64,000 bases of DNA from Histomonas meleagridis (GCA_020186115.1 WSYJ01000125.1:310001-374000), one strand, 5' to 3'; positions 19,923 through 30,683 are shown, numbered from the stretch's first letter. The notes: a model not told the origin generated them from the letters alone. Translations and numbers: made by a program.

Positions 19923-22559
19923 ATGAGTACACCAACAAAATGGGTCTACATGTTCACTGAAGGAAATGCCGGAATGAGAAATCTTCTTGGAGGAAAGGGA
20001 GCTGGTCTAGCTGAAATGACAAATCTTGGCCTTCCAGTTCCACAAGGATTTACAATCACAACTGAAGCATGCACAAAGTACTACGAAGATGGAAAGAAGA
20101 TCAATGATGAAATCATGGATCAAATCATGAAAGCAATTGTCAAGATGGAAGAAATCACCGGCAAGAAATTCGGAGATAAAGAAAATCCACTTCTTGTTTC
20201 TGTTCGTTCTGGTGCTAGAGCATCCATGCCAGGCATGATGGACACTATCCTTAACCTTGGTCTTAACGAAGATGTTGTCAATGTTCTTGCTGAAAAGTCT
20301 GGAAATCCACGTTGGGCTTGGGATTCATACCGCAGGTTCATCCAAATGTTCTCTGATGTTGTTATGGAAGTTGGCAAGAAGTATTTCGAAGAATTAATCG
20401 ATCAAATGAAAGAAAAGAAGGGTGTTACACAAGATGTTGAACTTGATGCTAATGACCTTAAAGAATTAGCCAACCAATTCAAGGCCGAATACAAGTCAAA
20501 ACTTGGAGTTGATTTCCCAACAGATCCAAAGGAACAACTTATGGAAGCTATCAAAGCAGTTTTCCGTTCCTGGGATAATCCACGTGCCAACGTTTATCGT
20601 CGTGATAACGATATTCCATATTCATGGGGTACAGCTGTTAATGTTCAAATGATGGCCTTTGGTAACATGGGCGAAACCTCTGGTACTGGTGTTGCCTTTA
20701 CACGTGATCCAGCCACTGGTGAAAAGCATCTTATGGGTGAATATCTTCTTAATGCACAAGGTGAAGATGTTGTTGCAGGTATCCGCACACCACAAAAGAT
20801 TGAACAACTTAAGCAACAAATGCCAGAAGTATATGAACAATTCACAAAGATTTGCTCCATTCTTGAAAACCATTATCATGATATGCAAGATATGGAATTC
20901 ACAATTGAAGAGAAGAAACTTTACATGCTCCAAACACGTAACGGTAAGAGAACAGCCAAGGCAGCACTTAAGATTGCATGTGACTTAGTTGATGAAGGAA
21001 AGATCACAGAAGAAAAGGCTGTTGCAATGATTGATCCACGTAACCTTGATACATTATTACATCCACAATTTGATGCCAAAGCAATTGCATCAGCTAAGCC
21101 AATTGGTAAAGCACTTGGTGCATCACCAGGCGCAGCATCTGGTAAAATTGTCTTCAGCGCAGAAGATGCAAAGAAATGGGCTGGAAAAGGCGAAAAGGTC
21201 ATCTTAGTTAGACTTGAAACATCACCAGAAGATATCGAAGGTATGAAGAGTGCACAAGGTATCTTAACAGTTCGTGGAGGTATGACAAGCCACGCAGCTG
21301 TTGTTGCACGTGGTATGGGCAAATGCTGTGTCTCTGGTTGTGGTGACATTAAGATGAATGAAGCCGAAAAGAAGTTCACACTTAGCGGCAAAGAATATCA
21401 TGAAGGTGACTCCATTTCTATTGATGGATCAACAGGTTGCATTTATGATGGCATTATTCCAACAGAAGATGCCAAAATTGCTGGTGAATTCCAAAGATTA
21501 ATGTCATGGGCTGATAAGTACAGGACCATGAAAGTACGTACTAATGCTGATACACCACGTGATGCTAAGAAAGCACGTGAACTTGGTGCTGAAGGTATTG
21601 GTCTTTGCCGTACCGAACATATGTTCTTCAGTGGTAATCGTATTGATGCATTCCGTGAAATGATTTGTTCCGAAACAGTTGAAGAAAGAGAAAAGGCACT
21701 TGAAAAGATTTTGCCACATCAACAAAGTGACTTTGAAGAAATTTATGAAGCACTTGAAGGTTATCCAGTTACAATTCGTTTCTTGGATCCACCATTACAT
21801 GAGTTTGTACCAACAGAAGAAGCCGATATTAAGAAATTAGCTGAATCACAAGGTAAAAGTGTTGAAACAATCAAAGAAATCATTGACGCATTACATGAAT
21901 TCAACCCAATGATGGGACATAGAGGCTGTCGTTTAGCAGTTACATATCCCGAAATTGCTAAGATGCAAACCAAAGCAGTTATCCGCGCAGCAATCAATGT
22001 AGCTAAGAAACATCCAGACTGGAACATGTGTCCAGAAATTATGATTCCATTAGTTGGTGATAACAAAGAACTTGCATTTGTTAAGAAAGTTGTTGTTGCT
22101 ACAGCTGATGCCGAAATTCAAGCTGCCGGAATTCCACTTAAGTATGAAGTTGGTACAATGATTGAAATTCCACGTGCTGCACTTACTGCAGACGAAATTG
22201 CTAAGGAAGCCGACTTCTTCTGCTTCGGTACTAACGACTTAACACAAATGACTTATGGATTCTCTAGAGATGATGCCGGTAAATTCCTTGACGCTTACTA
22301 TGATGCTAAAATCTTCGAAAATGATCCATTCGCTAAATTAGATCAAAAGGGTGTCGGTAAATTAATGGAAATGTCAATCAAACTTGGAAAGGCTGCTAAC
22401 CCGAAGTTACACATCGGTATCTGTGGTGAACACGGAGGTGATCCTTCATCAGTCGAATATTGCTATAAGATTGGATTGGATTATGTCTCATGCTCTCCAT
22501 TCCGTGTTCCAATCGCAAGACTTGCTGCTGCTCAAGCCGCAATCAACAACCGCGCTTAA
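19923..22559 (+). CDS. ppdk: Pyruvate, phosphate dikinase
   Basis: Interconverts pyruvate, ATP and phosphate with phosphoenolpyruvate, AMP and pyrophosphate. In amitochondriate protists it works in PPi-linked glycolysis. The 878 residues match the usual length. The start MSTPTKWVYMFTEG is the first ATG in frame; a GTG extension to 19905 was rejected. Domains in order: ATP-binding domain (GGKGAGLAEM, SVRSGARASMPGMMDT, ETSGTGVAFTRDP), swivelling phosphohistidine domain with GGMTSHAAVVARG (phospho-His457), and the PEP/pyruvate barrel with GTNDLTQMTYGFSRDD and GICGEHGGDPSSV (catalytic Cys834). All catalytic residues are present. Codons are markedly richer in C and G at third positions than in neighbours, as expected of a highly expressed metabolic gene. 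No targeting sequence is seen, so cytosolic is likely. Confidence 0.98.
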   Translation: MSTPTKWVYMFTEGNAGMRNLLGGKGAGLAEMTNLGLPVPQGFTITTEACTKYYEDGKKINDEIMDQIMKAIVKMEEITGKKFGDKENPLLVSVRSGARASMPGMMDTILNLGLNEDVVNVLAEKSGNPRWAWDSYRRFIQMFSDVVMEVGKKYFEELIDQMKEKKGVTQDVELDANDLKELANQFKAEYKSKLGVDFPTDPKEQLMEAIKAVFRSWDNPRANVYRRDNDIPYSWGTAVNVQMMAFGNMGETSGTGVAFTRDPATGEKHLMGEYLLNAQGEDVVAGIRTPQKIEQLKQQMPEVYEQFTKICSILENHYHDMQDMEFTIEEKKLYMLQTRNGKRTAKAALKIACDLVDEGKITEEKAVAMIDPRNLDTLLHPQFDAKAIASAKPIGKALGASPGAASGKIVFSAEDAKKWAGKGEKVILVRLETSPEDIEGMKSAQGILTVRGGMTSHAAVVARGMGKCCVSGCGDIKMNEAEKKFTLSGKEYHEGDSISIDGSTGCIYDGIIPTEDAKIAGEFQRLMSWADKYRTMKVRTNADTPRDAKKARELGAEGIGLCRTEHMFFSGNRIDAFREMICSETVEEREKALEKILPHQQSDFEEIYEALEGYPVTIRFLDPPLHEFVPTEEADIKKLAESQGKSVETIKEIIDALHEFNPMMGHRGCRLAVTYPEIAKMQTKAVIRAAINVAKKHPDWNMCPEIMIPLVGDNKELAFVKKVVVATADAEIQAAGIPLKYEVGTMIEIPRAALTADEIAKEADFFCFGTNDLTQMTYGFSRDDAGKFLDAYYDAKIFENDPFAKLDQKGVGKLMEMSIKLGKAANPKLHIGICGEHGGDPSSVEYCYKIGLDYVSCSPFRVPIARLAAAQAAINNRA

Positions 22560-22789
22560 GCATATTATTAGTAAGTGCAAATAAACAAAAACTTTACCAA
22601 ATGTTTTGTATTATTGTGTAATTTAGCATTACTTTGAATGGACTGCAGTGTAAAATGTGTGGACGGACAACAAAAACTGAAATAAATCATAAAAATTTAA
22701 ATTTTTATAGTTTGTCGGCATACAGAAATTTTAACATATCTTCAGCCCAAAAACATATTTGCGAATTTGATTAATATTAAATTTTTTGA

Positions 22790-24545
22790 AAATTCTCATT
22801 TTTCCTTATTAATAACGGTAAAGTTATGTATAAAACTTATCGAATGCGCATCATTTCTACCAATGGATGAGAATTCTTGTCCGTCCTTAAATGTTGGGAA
22901 TGTTCTAAGTGAAAAATTTCTCATTAAATGGGAAATCAAATACACCTTAGTTATACTTCCGTTGTTCTCTACAGCAAATGTTAAAATATTATTAAATCCT
23001 TCTTCATATCCATGAATTACAGTAATAATAGAAACCATTAAAGGTTTTGCAATATCAATTTTATAATCCATTTCAGTACTATACCCGGGTGTTATCTTAA
23101 ATCTTTTTTCTAAATCATTTGCTTCTCCACGTGGACAATCAGGAAATTATCAACTTTTAGTCCAACAATTGTAAAATTCTTAAAATTAATATAATCATTT
23201 TCTATAAGTCCATCTCTATGGAACATAATCGTCCATTTACCATTTGGATTTTCACCTAAAAAATGCTCGCGTTGATGCTAAAAATATTGTTCCATTGGTG
23301 ATAAGTATTATTGCTTGATTAAGTAATAATGGATGCGTTACTGCTATTCTTCCTGAAGGTGATATCATATGCACAACAATTCCTTGCGCATGATTTCTTT
23401 TAAGTGTAAATGTAATAGAAACATATTCCATAAAATGTGTCAACTATTGATAATCAAATGTATAATTAATTTCCGGATTTTGTCCATTGGTAAATAAAAC
23501 TCATTATTTAACATGATTTTCTCTATAATTTTAACAAACTTACTAACATTAACTGGACGTTCAGCATCAGCTCTTCCAAATCCAAACGTCGGATCATTAA
23601 TAACCAACTGCATTAGTAATCCATTTAGGATGATATGAATCAGTAAATGTTGACGTTTTATCAAGAATTAATTGTACATCACGATATGTAAGTTTCAAAT
23701 TAGCTAAAGCAGAACATGATACAAATAAAACTGTAACATCAGTAAATCCTTCATTCTGAGGATACAGTAATGACTTTGGGAATTCTACCATCAGTTCCTT
23801 GGTTGGATGATTGGCCAGTGGAAATTGTATTGACAAGAATGTTTGATGAATCTTCTGAATAATATGCAATATCCACAAACATTTGATGAACTAACAAATA
23901 TGGCATCGTAGGAAAGAGCAGATGAGTCAACACCAGCAATATGGGAATTGGTTCCTTTTTGTCCTCCATTCAATATTAATGGAACCAAGAACATGACGTC
24001 CTTGAAGAACAATTGTATCAAGACCAATCGGAGTTCCTTCACTGTATTGATATGTTGAATGTGTGGATTCACTTGTAAATGGTTGAAGGAAAATTTTCAG
24101 CGATCTCACAAACCCTATTGTAAAAATTATTAAAATCGCCTTCTGGCAGATCATCACAAATACTAACAGTACATGAAATACTCGCATTATAAGCGATTCC
24201 CATCATGCCTGTATTTGCATTAGCTGCTGCAACAATACCAATAACAGCTTCTCCACGCTCTTGAGGTGTAAAAAAAACGTTGTTGTTATTGGTAAATAAA
24301 TTTCTATTATACTCTATTAATACATGATCTTTGAATTTTTCATGATTAACATTAAACCAACAAAATTAATATGAACACCAGTCCCTGAGTATCCTTGTTG
24401 AAGTGCTGGAATATTATTCCAATCTACTCCATGTGATGTCTGATTTCAAGCCTGCATTTGTACCAATTGTTCATCAAGAGCTCTTTTTGGAAATCTTCAG
24501 TAGGTACAAGGTTGGTGGGTTTCTGGCTTGAAAGAACTTGACAAA
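22790..24545 (-). pseudogene. Kexin/furin-like subtilase (S8) with P domain, degenerate
   Basis: Collinear fragments of a proprotein-convertase-type protease appear in several frames. In order: IDWNNIPALQQGYSGTGVHI (region of the catalytic Asp), FFTPQERGEAVIGIVAAAN followed by MMGIAYNASIS (region of the catalytic His), NSHIAGVDSSA, STGQSSNQGTDGRIPKV (where GTSAAAP would carry Ser), LTYRDVQLILDKTSTFTD, DPTFGFGRADAERPVNV, and a P domain with VSITFTLKRNHAQGIVVHMI, SPSGRIAVTHPLL and GENPNGKWTIMF. At least six frame changes are needed. The positions expected for Asp, His and Ser all appear replaced: the His of HGT reads as Glu and the Ser of GTS as Asp. An inactive pseudogene of an expanded trichomonad subtilase family. 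Confidence 0.85.
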
Positions 24546-24957
24546 AAGCCAAAAAAAAAAAATTAAATATGGTTTGTAAAGTCAAACCATTGAAAATTTT
24601 CTTAAAATTGTATTGTTATCGTATTTTTCTCTGATGTTCATCGTTGTAAAATATTCAAAATTTATTGTTTGATAACTAAGTTATATATATACCAAACAAG
24701 TTCGATATAAAATATCTCTTGAAGCAAACACTGGCAATATCAAAACGATTAAGCTTAATCTTTATGATATAATATCAAATAGAAGGATTTATTGCATTGA
24801 TTTTGAAGATTTCTTGTCAAAAGTAAGTGACCGTTTAAAACCCGGTCAAATTTAATTAAATTTTTACGGTGATTAACCGAATTTCTATCAACTTTTTTAA
24901 TCCAAACACATCGCCCCAACCCAAATGCCAGTTCCGGTGATTCTGATCATATTATAA
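24546..24957. other. Intergenic, upstream of a small unknown gene
   Basis: No gene is seen. TCATATT at about 24946 fits the trichomonad Inr pattern TCA(C/T)(T/A) and lies about 12 nt before the ATG at 24958. Confidence 0.45.
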
Positions 24958-25455
24958 ATGTCATTACAAAATAACTATCCCAATAATTCAATCACAAGCA
25001 AATCAATTGAAAGCTCTTCAAGTTTTCATCCAAATGAGGTTGAACCCAATCCATTCAGCCAAACTTCCACAACGCAAGAAAATAATTTATGCACAGACAA
25101 CTGGGACGGAAGGAGTGATGAAAGAATTGACAAATATCCAATCAATAGTGATTTACAAATTGTCAGTGCAGAAACATCAAGTGAAATAAGTTTGCAAAGT
25201 AATAAAGTTGACACTGAAACGCCTTATAAAAAAATGGATTTCTCACAAAAAGAAAATTATAACACAATTGACTCATTTAAAAATTGTATTGTAAAAAGTT
25301 TTGATTTTGCAGACAGACTTGCAACAAAGGCCGTCACAAAAACAGAAAAAATTATTTCGCCTACTGCTTCTGTATTTAAGTCTTTAGGTAACTTTTTGCA
25401 GAAAGTTGAGGGATCCACCAAGTTCGCAAACAGATTTATGAATTCGATATTCTAA
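24958..25455 (+). CDS. Hypothetical protein, 165 residues, Ser/Asn-rich
   Basis: ATG-initiated intact frame with an Inr-like TCATATT just upstream. The N-terminal ~110 residues are polar and probably disordered (Ser, Asn, Thr, Glu) and include one NPF tripeptide (residues 36-38), a motif that EH domains can bind. The C-terminal ~60 residues look helical and amphipathic: SFKNCIVKSFDFADRLATKA followed by SVFKSLGNFLQKVEGSTKFAN. No membrane segment or catalytic motif. I do not recognise the family. Coding status is supported by composition, ATG context and promoter-like motif only. Confidence 0.6.
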   Translation: MSLQNNYPNNSITSKSIESSSSFHPNEVEPNPFSQTSTTQENNLCTDNWDGRSDERIDKYPINSDLQIVSAETSSEISLQSNKVDTETPYKKMDFSQKENYNTIDSFKNCIVKSFDFADRLATKAVTKTEKIISPTASVFKSLGNFLQKVEGSTKFANRFMNSIF

Positions 25456-25696
25456 TTAAATAAATATTATTAATAGATTTATTTGTTTTTTATTAGGAAT
25501 TGTCTTGTTTGAATTAAATCTTAGGTAGGTCGACTTGTGAATGAAATCCAAATTGTTGTGTGTGGGGTTTGTTTTGGAATGATCCACAATCAATCAGATC
25601 TACAAATAAATTTCGAGAAGCCATCCCTTGCCGCTGAACATGTACAGTGTTTTTTTGATTGTATAAAATGAGAAGTTCTTTCATTACCTGACTTTG

Positions 25697-25882
25697 ATGT
25701 TGTTAGGTTTTATGACCTATCGTTTAGGTGATAAACTGGACGCACTGGACTATCCCGAATTTCTTTTATTGGTGAACGGTGTTCAATCAATTCAAGATCA
25801 ATACGTCAAAGAAGAACTCCTTGCTGTGTTTGATGACGTAATAAGGTACTGCCAAAAAAAAGTTACAGTGTATTATTCATAA
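25697..25882 (+). CDS. Possible small ORF or exon-like fragment
   Basis: A frame of 61 residues from ATG (MLLGFMTYRLGDKLDALDYP...) with a balanced, protein-like composition (LDYPEFLLLVNGVQ, YVKEELLAVFDDVIRYC) unlike random AT-rich translation. The preceding sequence contains another readable stretch in a different frame (LPDFDVVRFYDLSFR), so this could be the remnant of a larger frameshifted gene. Not recognised. Confidence 0.3.
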   Translation: MLLGFMTYRLGDKLDALDYPEFLLLVNGVQSIQDQYVKEELLAVFDDVIRYCQKKVTVYYS

Positions 25883-27133
25883 AACATAAAGAGATTGAAT
25901 ATAAGATTATACTTTGTGACTTTAATAGTGTTTTGATGGTGTTAAAATAAATTTCAATTTACATTTGTTTTTGCTTATTTAGGAAAATTCTCTAAAATGT
26001 ACCAAAGAATTTTTATGAAACCTATATAAATTTAAAATATTAATTAATGTCTCTTTAATGGAACATCATTTAATTCTTAAAAAAAATCAATAAATTTGCG
26101 ATTGCCATTTAAAAAAAATATAAAGTTGTATTTACTAAAGCACTTATATAAAAAAATTAGTTTGATTTTATTAAGGATAATATTGATTTATTGTGAGTTT
26201 TTTCCTTACACTCAAATCTTTCAATTCTTAAAATTTTCTCATAAAATTCATAAATTAAATAATAAATTAAATACTCGTATGTGATATTTATTTATATTTT
26301 TATTGAAGCTTTGATAATTTTTACAAGGTTATGAAATTCGCTTGTGCCCTTCTTTTAGACATCAAAATAATTTTTGTGCTTGTTTTGAATTGGTTTTCAT
26401 TCACTTAACTGCTTTGTTAGCGTTTTCCTTTATGACCACACTTGTTTAAATCGTAGATGTAAAAATTATATTCCAACTTTATAATTTTATAATATTGACA
26501 CAAAATATCATAGAATTTATAAATAATTTTTTTTTTATTTTTAGTAAATAACCTAAAAAGTTTTGACGTTTGAAATTATGATCAAATTCAAGATTTGCAA
26601 TTAATTTTATTAAGTTTTTAATCTGATTTTAAAATAGTTATGTGAAAATATGAATCCTATGGATTTCTCAAAAGTTAACTTCAAGAATTTACTAAATTGC
26701 ATAATCTGTAATTGCTTTAAATTTATATTATAAAAAAGCTAAAAATTCTTTGATTACAGTCATATTGCAGAAAAGGTAAGTTGTCAGGATGTTATACAGA
26801 ATTTTTTGAATTCAAATAACGAGAACAAAATGACGCCGGTTAATTCACTTTTTCACAAAACTAAAAAAACAAAAATATTTTGTAATACAAGGAAAATATT
26901 TGAATATAATTTCTATTTAAAATAATACCTTAATATGGGATTATAAATCTTTTCATTTGTATTTTTTATCTTAAAGCAAGATCACTTCTGTCTTGGATCA
27001 AGAAAAATTTTTCCAAAAGTGTCTCTGAAAATCATTTTCGAAATCCCAAAATTCTGGTGCTTTCAAAATTGTATCAAAATAAATGTAAACCATGCAAAAT
27101 TATGCATATCGTTATATTCGTACTGTTTTTTAA
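25883..27133. other. Intergenic, about 1.25 kb, nothing recognised
   Basis: Strongly AT-rich with poly-A and poly-T runs. Short frames here translate to low-complexity Ile/Leu/Lys sequence typical of chance. It contains the upstream region of the ArfGAP gene; no Inr, M3 or M5 motif is convincing. Confidence 0.5.
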
Positions 27134-29047
27134 ATGAAAGAAGCAAAACAAAACGACTATTTCCAATACTTTGATCCTTCTCCGTTTCTCGAACAAGATG
27201 TGCTTCAGCGTGTTAAGAAACAAGTAGAACTTATTCCAGTTTTAAATAGGATTGACACATCATTAAAGCAAATATCAGGACATTTAAGTGGTATCAAAGA
27301 TGATATAACACTTTTGGAAAAGAGTTGTGAAGGATTAAATATAAATAAGAATTTTACTGCTCTGTTTTCAACTTTAGGATCTTTTCTTCAAAGTTGTGGA
27401 ACAAACGTTATGGCTCAATGTCAAATGCATTTATCTGCTCAAAAGGAAGTTGTGCTTCCAGAGCTTTCTAATTTAAAGAATGAATTTGTTAAAGTCAATT
27501 CTGAATATCAAAAAGTTATTGAAGATTATGGAAATTTAACACCAAAAACGAAACCAGAAGTAACCAGTGCCACTGAGCTTGCACTTAAAAAATCCATGAT
27601 TCGTCGTGCTGAAGTATTTTATGAGATGTGCCAAAAACTCCACAGCTCTGAAGAAAACACAATACCATCCATCATTATCACTATTGCTCACTTTATTAGT
27701 TACTTTGCGAGTACACTCAAAAATTTCATAACCCAGAATGAAGGTGAAATTTACAACGTATCAACCTACATAGAAAGTAACGAACCTGTTCTTAAAAGCT
27801 ATCTTAAAGAGATCAACACTTTACATGGTACAAAAAATCCTTCATATCAATATGCTGTTCAATCTTGGGATTGTCGTGATGGTATTATATCACCTACAAC
27901 TAACCTTATTCATGCATCTAGCGTGATGTGGATTCGTTCCCATAAACTTGTTACTAATTGGACCCGTAAGCATGTCACTTTTAACGATGGACTTCTTTCA
28001 ATTTATGATCCGACAAACGGTCGCAAGGATCAATCGTATCAACTTTCCATTGTTACAGCTGTACCTGTTCCAAAGAAGAAGCGTAGGTTCTGTTTTAAAG
28101 TTCAAAGCCCACAACTAACGATTCAACTTGAAGCAATTTCCAAATTTGATATGGACGAATGGATTTCAATATTTACCGAACATAACAATAAACTCTTAAT
28201 TGGAGATTCTAAAGACACAGGGTCACAACGGCAATGTTGTGCAGATTGTGGTTCAACTGATGCACAATGGTGTTCACTTAATTGGTGTGTTTCATTGTGT
28301 CTAAAATGTTGTGGAACACATCGCCAACTATCAACAAAAACATCTAAAGTACGTTCTTTGATGTTAGATAAGATGCATCCTTTCTTGCAAAATATGTTAA
28401 CCGAAATGACCAATTCAGCTGCCAATAAATTGTTACTAGAACGGCCTTGCGACATGGAAGTGTCGCCACGCATGAATGACCAATTACGTTCCATATATAT
28501 TACACGAAAATATCAACAAAAAGAATGGGCTACTAAAGCGCCAATTCCAGATCCGTTCGAAGCAATCCTCAATAACGACCATCGCTCTCTGTTCCATGCC
28601 CTCAACTTTGGTAAAACCGATGAACAATTTGATTCCGTCAAACCATTACATGCTGCATGCGCTAAAGGAGATCCTCTTTTAGTAGCAATTGCTGCATCTT
28701 GTTCAGCATTTTTAGACGTGCAAGACCTAAATGGTTGGACTCCATTATGCTATGCAGTATTTTATCGAAATGTCGAAGTTGTCAAATTTTTGATTGATTT
28801 CGGCGCTCAGCCTGACAAAGCGGGTATAGATCTGTTCACACTTGTGCTAATAATCAACGATGAGGAGATGAACAAATTATTGTTGGACAAGGCGGCAACA
28901 ACACCGAAAATGAGAGTTTACGCGCCAAGGACCACAAAGTTTGCGCCTCAAGGAAAGGAGGACTTAAAGGAAATAGTGGCAACTAACGAAAATATCATTG
29001 TGGCGGCTTCGTTGGCTGAGTCAATTCAAGCTCAAAAAAATAGCTAA
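27134..29047 (+). CDS. BAR-PH-ArfGAP-ankyrin protein (ACAP/ASAP-like)
   Basis: Predicted GTPase-activating protein for Arf GTPases, acting at curved membranes in endocytic or recycling traffic. The 637 residues read in the ACAP/ASAP order: helical BAR region (~1-235), PH domain (~255-355, HKLVTNWTRKHVTFNDGLLS...FDMDEWISIF), ArfGAP zinc finger and ankyrin repeats (~485-590). The zinc ligands are C369-x2-C372-x16-C389-x2-C392 exactly as in the family. The following CGTHR supplies the likely catalytic arginine (Arg397), and SKVRSLMLD matches the conserved helix. ATG start, intact frame. The substrate Arf cannot be deduced from sequence. The C-terminal tail lacks an SH3 domain, favouring an ACAP-type protein. 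Confidence 0.93.
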   Translation: MKEAKQNDYFQYFDPSPFLEQDVLQRVKKQVELIPVLNRIDTSLKQISGHLSGIKDDITLLEKSCEGLNINKNFTALFSTLGSFLQSCGTNVMAQCQMHLSAQKEVVLPELSNLKNEFVKVNSEYQKVIEDYGNLTPKTKPEVTSATELALKKSMIRRAEVFYEMCQKLHSSEENTIPSIIITIAHFISYFASTLKNFITQNEGEIYNVSTYIESNEPVLKSYLKEINTLHGTKNPSYQYAVQSWDCRDGIISPTTNLIHASSVMWIRSHKLVTNWTRKHVTFNDGLLSIYDPTNGRKDQSYQLSIVTAVPVPKKKRRFCFKVQSPQLTIQLEAISKFDMDEWISIFTEHNNKLLIGDSKDTGSQRQCCADCGSTDAQWCSLNWCVSLCLKCCGTHRQLSTKTSKVRSLMLDKMHPFLQNMLTEMTNSAANKLLLERPCDMEVSPRMNDQLRSIYITRKYQQKEWATKAPIPDPFEAILNNDHRSLFHALNFGKTDEQFDSVKPLHAACAKGDPLLVAIAASCSAFLDVQDLNGWTPLCYAVFYRNVEVVKFLIDFGAQPDKAGIDLFTLVLIINDEEMNKLLLDKAATTPKMRVYAPRTTKFAPQGKEDLKEIVATNENIIVAASLAESIQAQKNS

Positions 29048-29172
29048 GTTAGTTACTCGGAAACAAATTTAAAATAAATTTGGTGAATTTAATTTTTTGT
29101 TTTGGGTTTTTGTGAGTAGTCTTTTTATCGAACAAAACCAAAAGTGAAAATGTAAAAAAAAATATAAAAAAA

Positions 29173-29244
29173 GGGGCAATCCGGGAATTGAACCCGGGAC
29201 CTCACGCACCCTAAGCGTGAATCATTCCACTAGACCAATTGCCC
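29173..29244 (-). tRNA. tRNA-Pro(AGG)
   Basis: The minus strand folds as a cloverleaf: acceptor GGGCAAT/ATTGCCC with discriminator C, D-arm TGGTCTAGTGGAATGA, anticodon stem CACGC/GCGTG with loop TTAGGGT (anticodon AGG), and T-arm CCGGG-TTCAATT-CCCGG. 72 nt, no intron. A T-rich tract lies just beyond the 3' end on this strand. Confidence 0.95.
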
Positions 29245-29373
29245 TCCTGTTTTTTTAATGTTTATAAAATATTATAATAAACAAATAATAGCTTCTAGAA
29301 AACAGTAAATATTCTCATTCCTTAAATCTGATCTCATCATAAAATGTTATAATTTAGTATTAAAAAAATTATT

Positions 29374-30222
29374 TTAATGAATTTTCCAACTGTTGAGCAT
29401 CTTTGTGAATTCTGGGTCATAATGATTGCAAATTTCACTATGTCCTTTATCTAATTTAGCAATTTCATTCATTTCTTCATCAGTTAACTTGAAATCCCAA
29501 ATGTTCAAATTTTCAATGATACGTTCGTTACGAACCGACTTTGGAATTACACAAACGTCACGTTGTGTGTTCCATCTTAGTGCGACTTGAGCAATTGATT
29601 TGCCATGTGCATCAGCAATCTTCTTAAGTGTTTCATTTTGGAAGATTCCAAACTTACCTTCAGCAAGAGGTGCCCATGCCATAACATGAATCTTATATTC
29701 ATTCATGAGCTTGATGGCTTCAATTTGATGATAGAATGGATGAACTTCAATTTGATTAACATGTGGAACAATCTTAACATTAAGACAGAGGTCAAGAAGG
29801 CGGTCGCTATAGAAGTTTGAAACACCAATTGCACGAATTTTCTTGGCTTCATATAATTCTTCCATTGCACGCCATGAACCATAGTAATCACCATATGGTT
29901 GATGGATCAAATAGAGATCGAGATAGTCAAGGCCTAACTTCTTCATGGATGTTTCAAAGGCTTTCTTTGCGTTTTCATATCCTGCGTCTTGAATCCAAAG
30001 TTTTGTAACAATGAAAAGTTATTCCCTTGGAACTCCAGATTCTTTGATAGCAGCTCCAACAGCTTCTTCATTGAAATAAGCTGCAGCCGTATCAATTAGT
30101 CTATATCCAGCTTTTATTGCATTGAGCACTGCTTGTTTGCATTCTTCACCATCAGGAACTTGATAGACGCCAAAGCCTTCGAGTGGCATTACAACACCAT
30201 TGCTTAAAGTAATGTTTTGCAT
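29374..30222 (-). pseudogene. Aldo/keto reductase with one internal stop
   Basis: NADPH-dependent aldo/keto reductase of the diketogluconate-reductase/prostaglandin-F-synthase-like branch. The frame runs continuously from ATG 30222 ([21 protein letters not shown]) to the stop at 29374 except for one TAA at 30019-30021. There the family's conserved PRE-E-LFIVTKLW reads PRE-stop-LFIVTKLW; GAA to TAA is a single base change. The catalytic tetrad survives: Asp and Tyr in DTAAAYFNE, Lys in VTKLW, His in YLIHQP. The rest is intact (VNQIEVHPFYHQ, PKSVRNERI). Total about 281 residues, normal for the family. It may be a very young pseudogene, a sequencing error or a read-through gene. The promoter looks intact, so recent loss or error is favoured. 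Confidence 0.9.
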
Positions 30223-30225
30223 GAA

Positions 30226-30308
30226 AATGAAATGAAATAACTGGTCTCAAATTTTTTTGGGGTTTCCTTCTCAATTTTTATCGTATGCTACAGAAAATGG
30301 AAACCGTT
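30226..30308 (-). promoter_or_regulatory. M3 plus Inr promoter of the aldo/keto reductase
   Basis: On the minus strand, AACGGTTT (30301-30308 complement) matches the M3 pattern. Two overlapping Inr matches TCATTTCATTTTC (30226-30235 complement) sit directly before the ATG at 30222. The arrangement and the very short leader are typical of trichomonad genes. Confidence 0.6.
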
Positions 30309-30610
30309 AATTCTTCGGCAGGCGTTTTGTTGGACATCAACTCTCATTCCAAAGTAGAATCTAGAAAAAGGAAATCATTTATTAAATATTAACAATTTAA
30401 TTAATGAAATGAAAATTTAAATATATGTGTGCTCAAGCATATGGTTTTGGACATAAAAAAGAATTTGGTGTTATTGCTCAATAATTTATAATTTCTAAAT
30501 TTCTTAAGACAACAAATTAACATGTTTTGTATTATGTAGAAATAATTTAATGATGAATTTCTATAAAATAAAGTCAAAAAAATGTGAATGCAAGAAAAAA
30601 ATCAAAAAAA

Positions 30611-30683
30611 TGGGACTCCGCGGACTCGAACCACGTACCTCACGATCTTCAGTCGTGTGCTCTCCCAGGTGAGCTAGAGTCCC
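30611..30683 (-). tRNA. tRNA-Phe(GAA)
   Basis: Minus-strand cloverleaf: acceptor GGGACTC/GAGTCCC with discriminator A, D-arm AGCTCACCTGGGAGAGC, anticodon stem CACGA/TCGTG with loop CTGAAGA (anticodon GAA), and T-arm CGTGG-TTCGAGT-CCGCG. 73 nt, no intron. Confidence 0.95.

Noticed and set aside
20120-22066. Open frames opposite PPDK on the minus strand
   Set aside because: Shadow frames caused by the biased codon use of PPDK; no similarity to known proteins and no promoter motif.
26096-26284. Short Ile/Leu/Lys-rich frame
   Set aside because: Low-complexity translation of AT-rich sequence, no ATG-context support.
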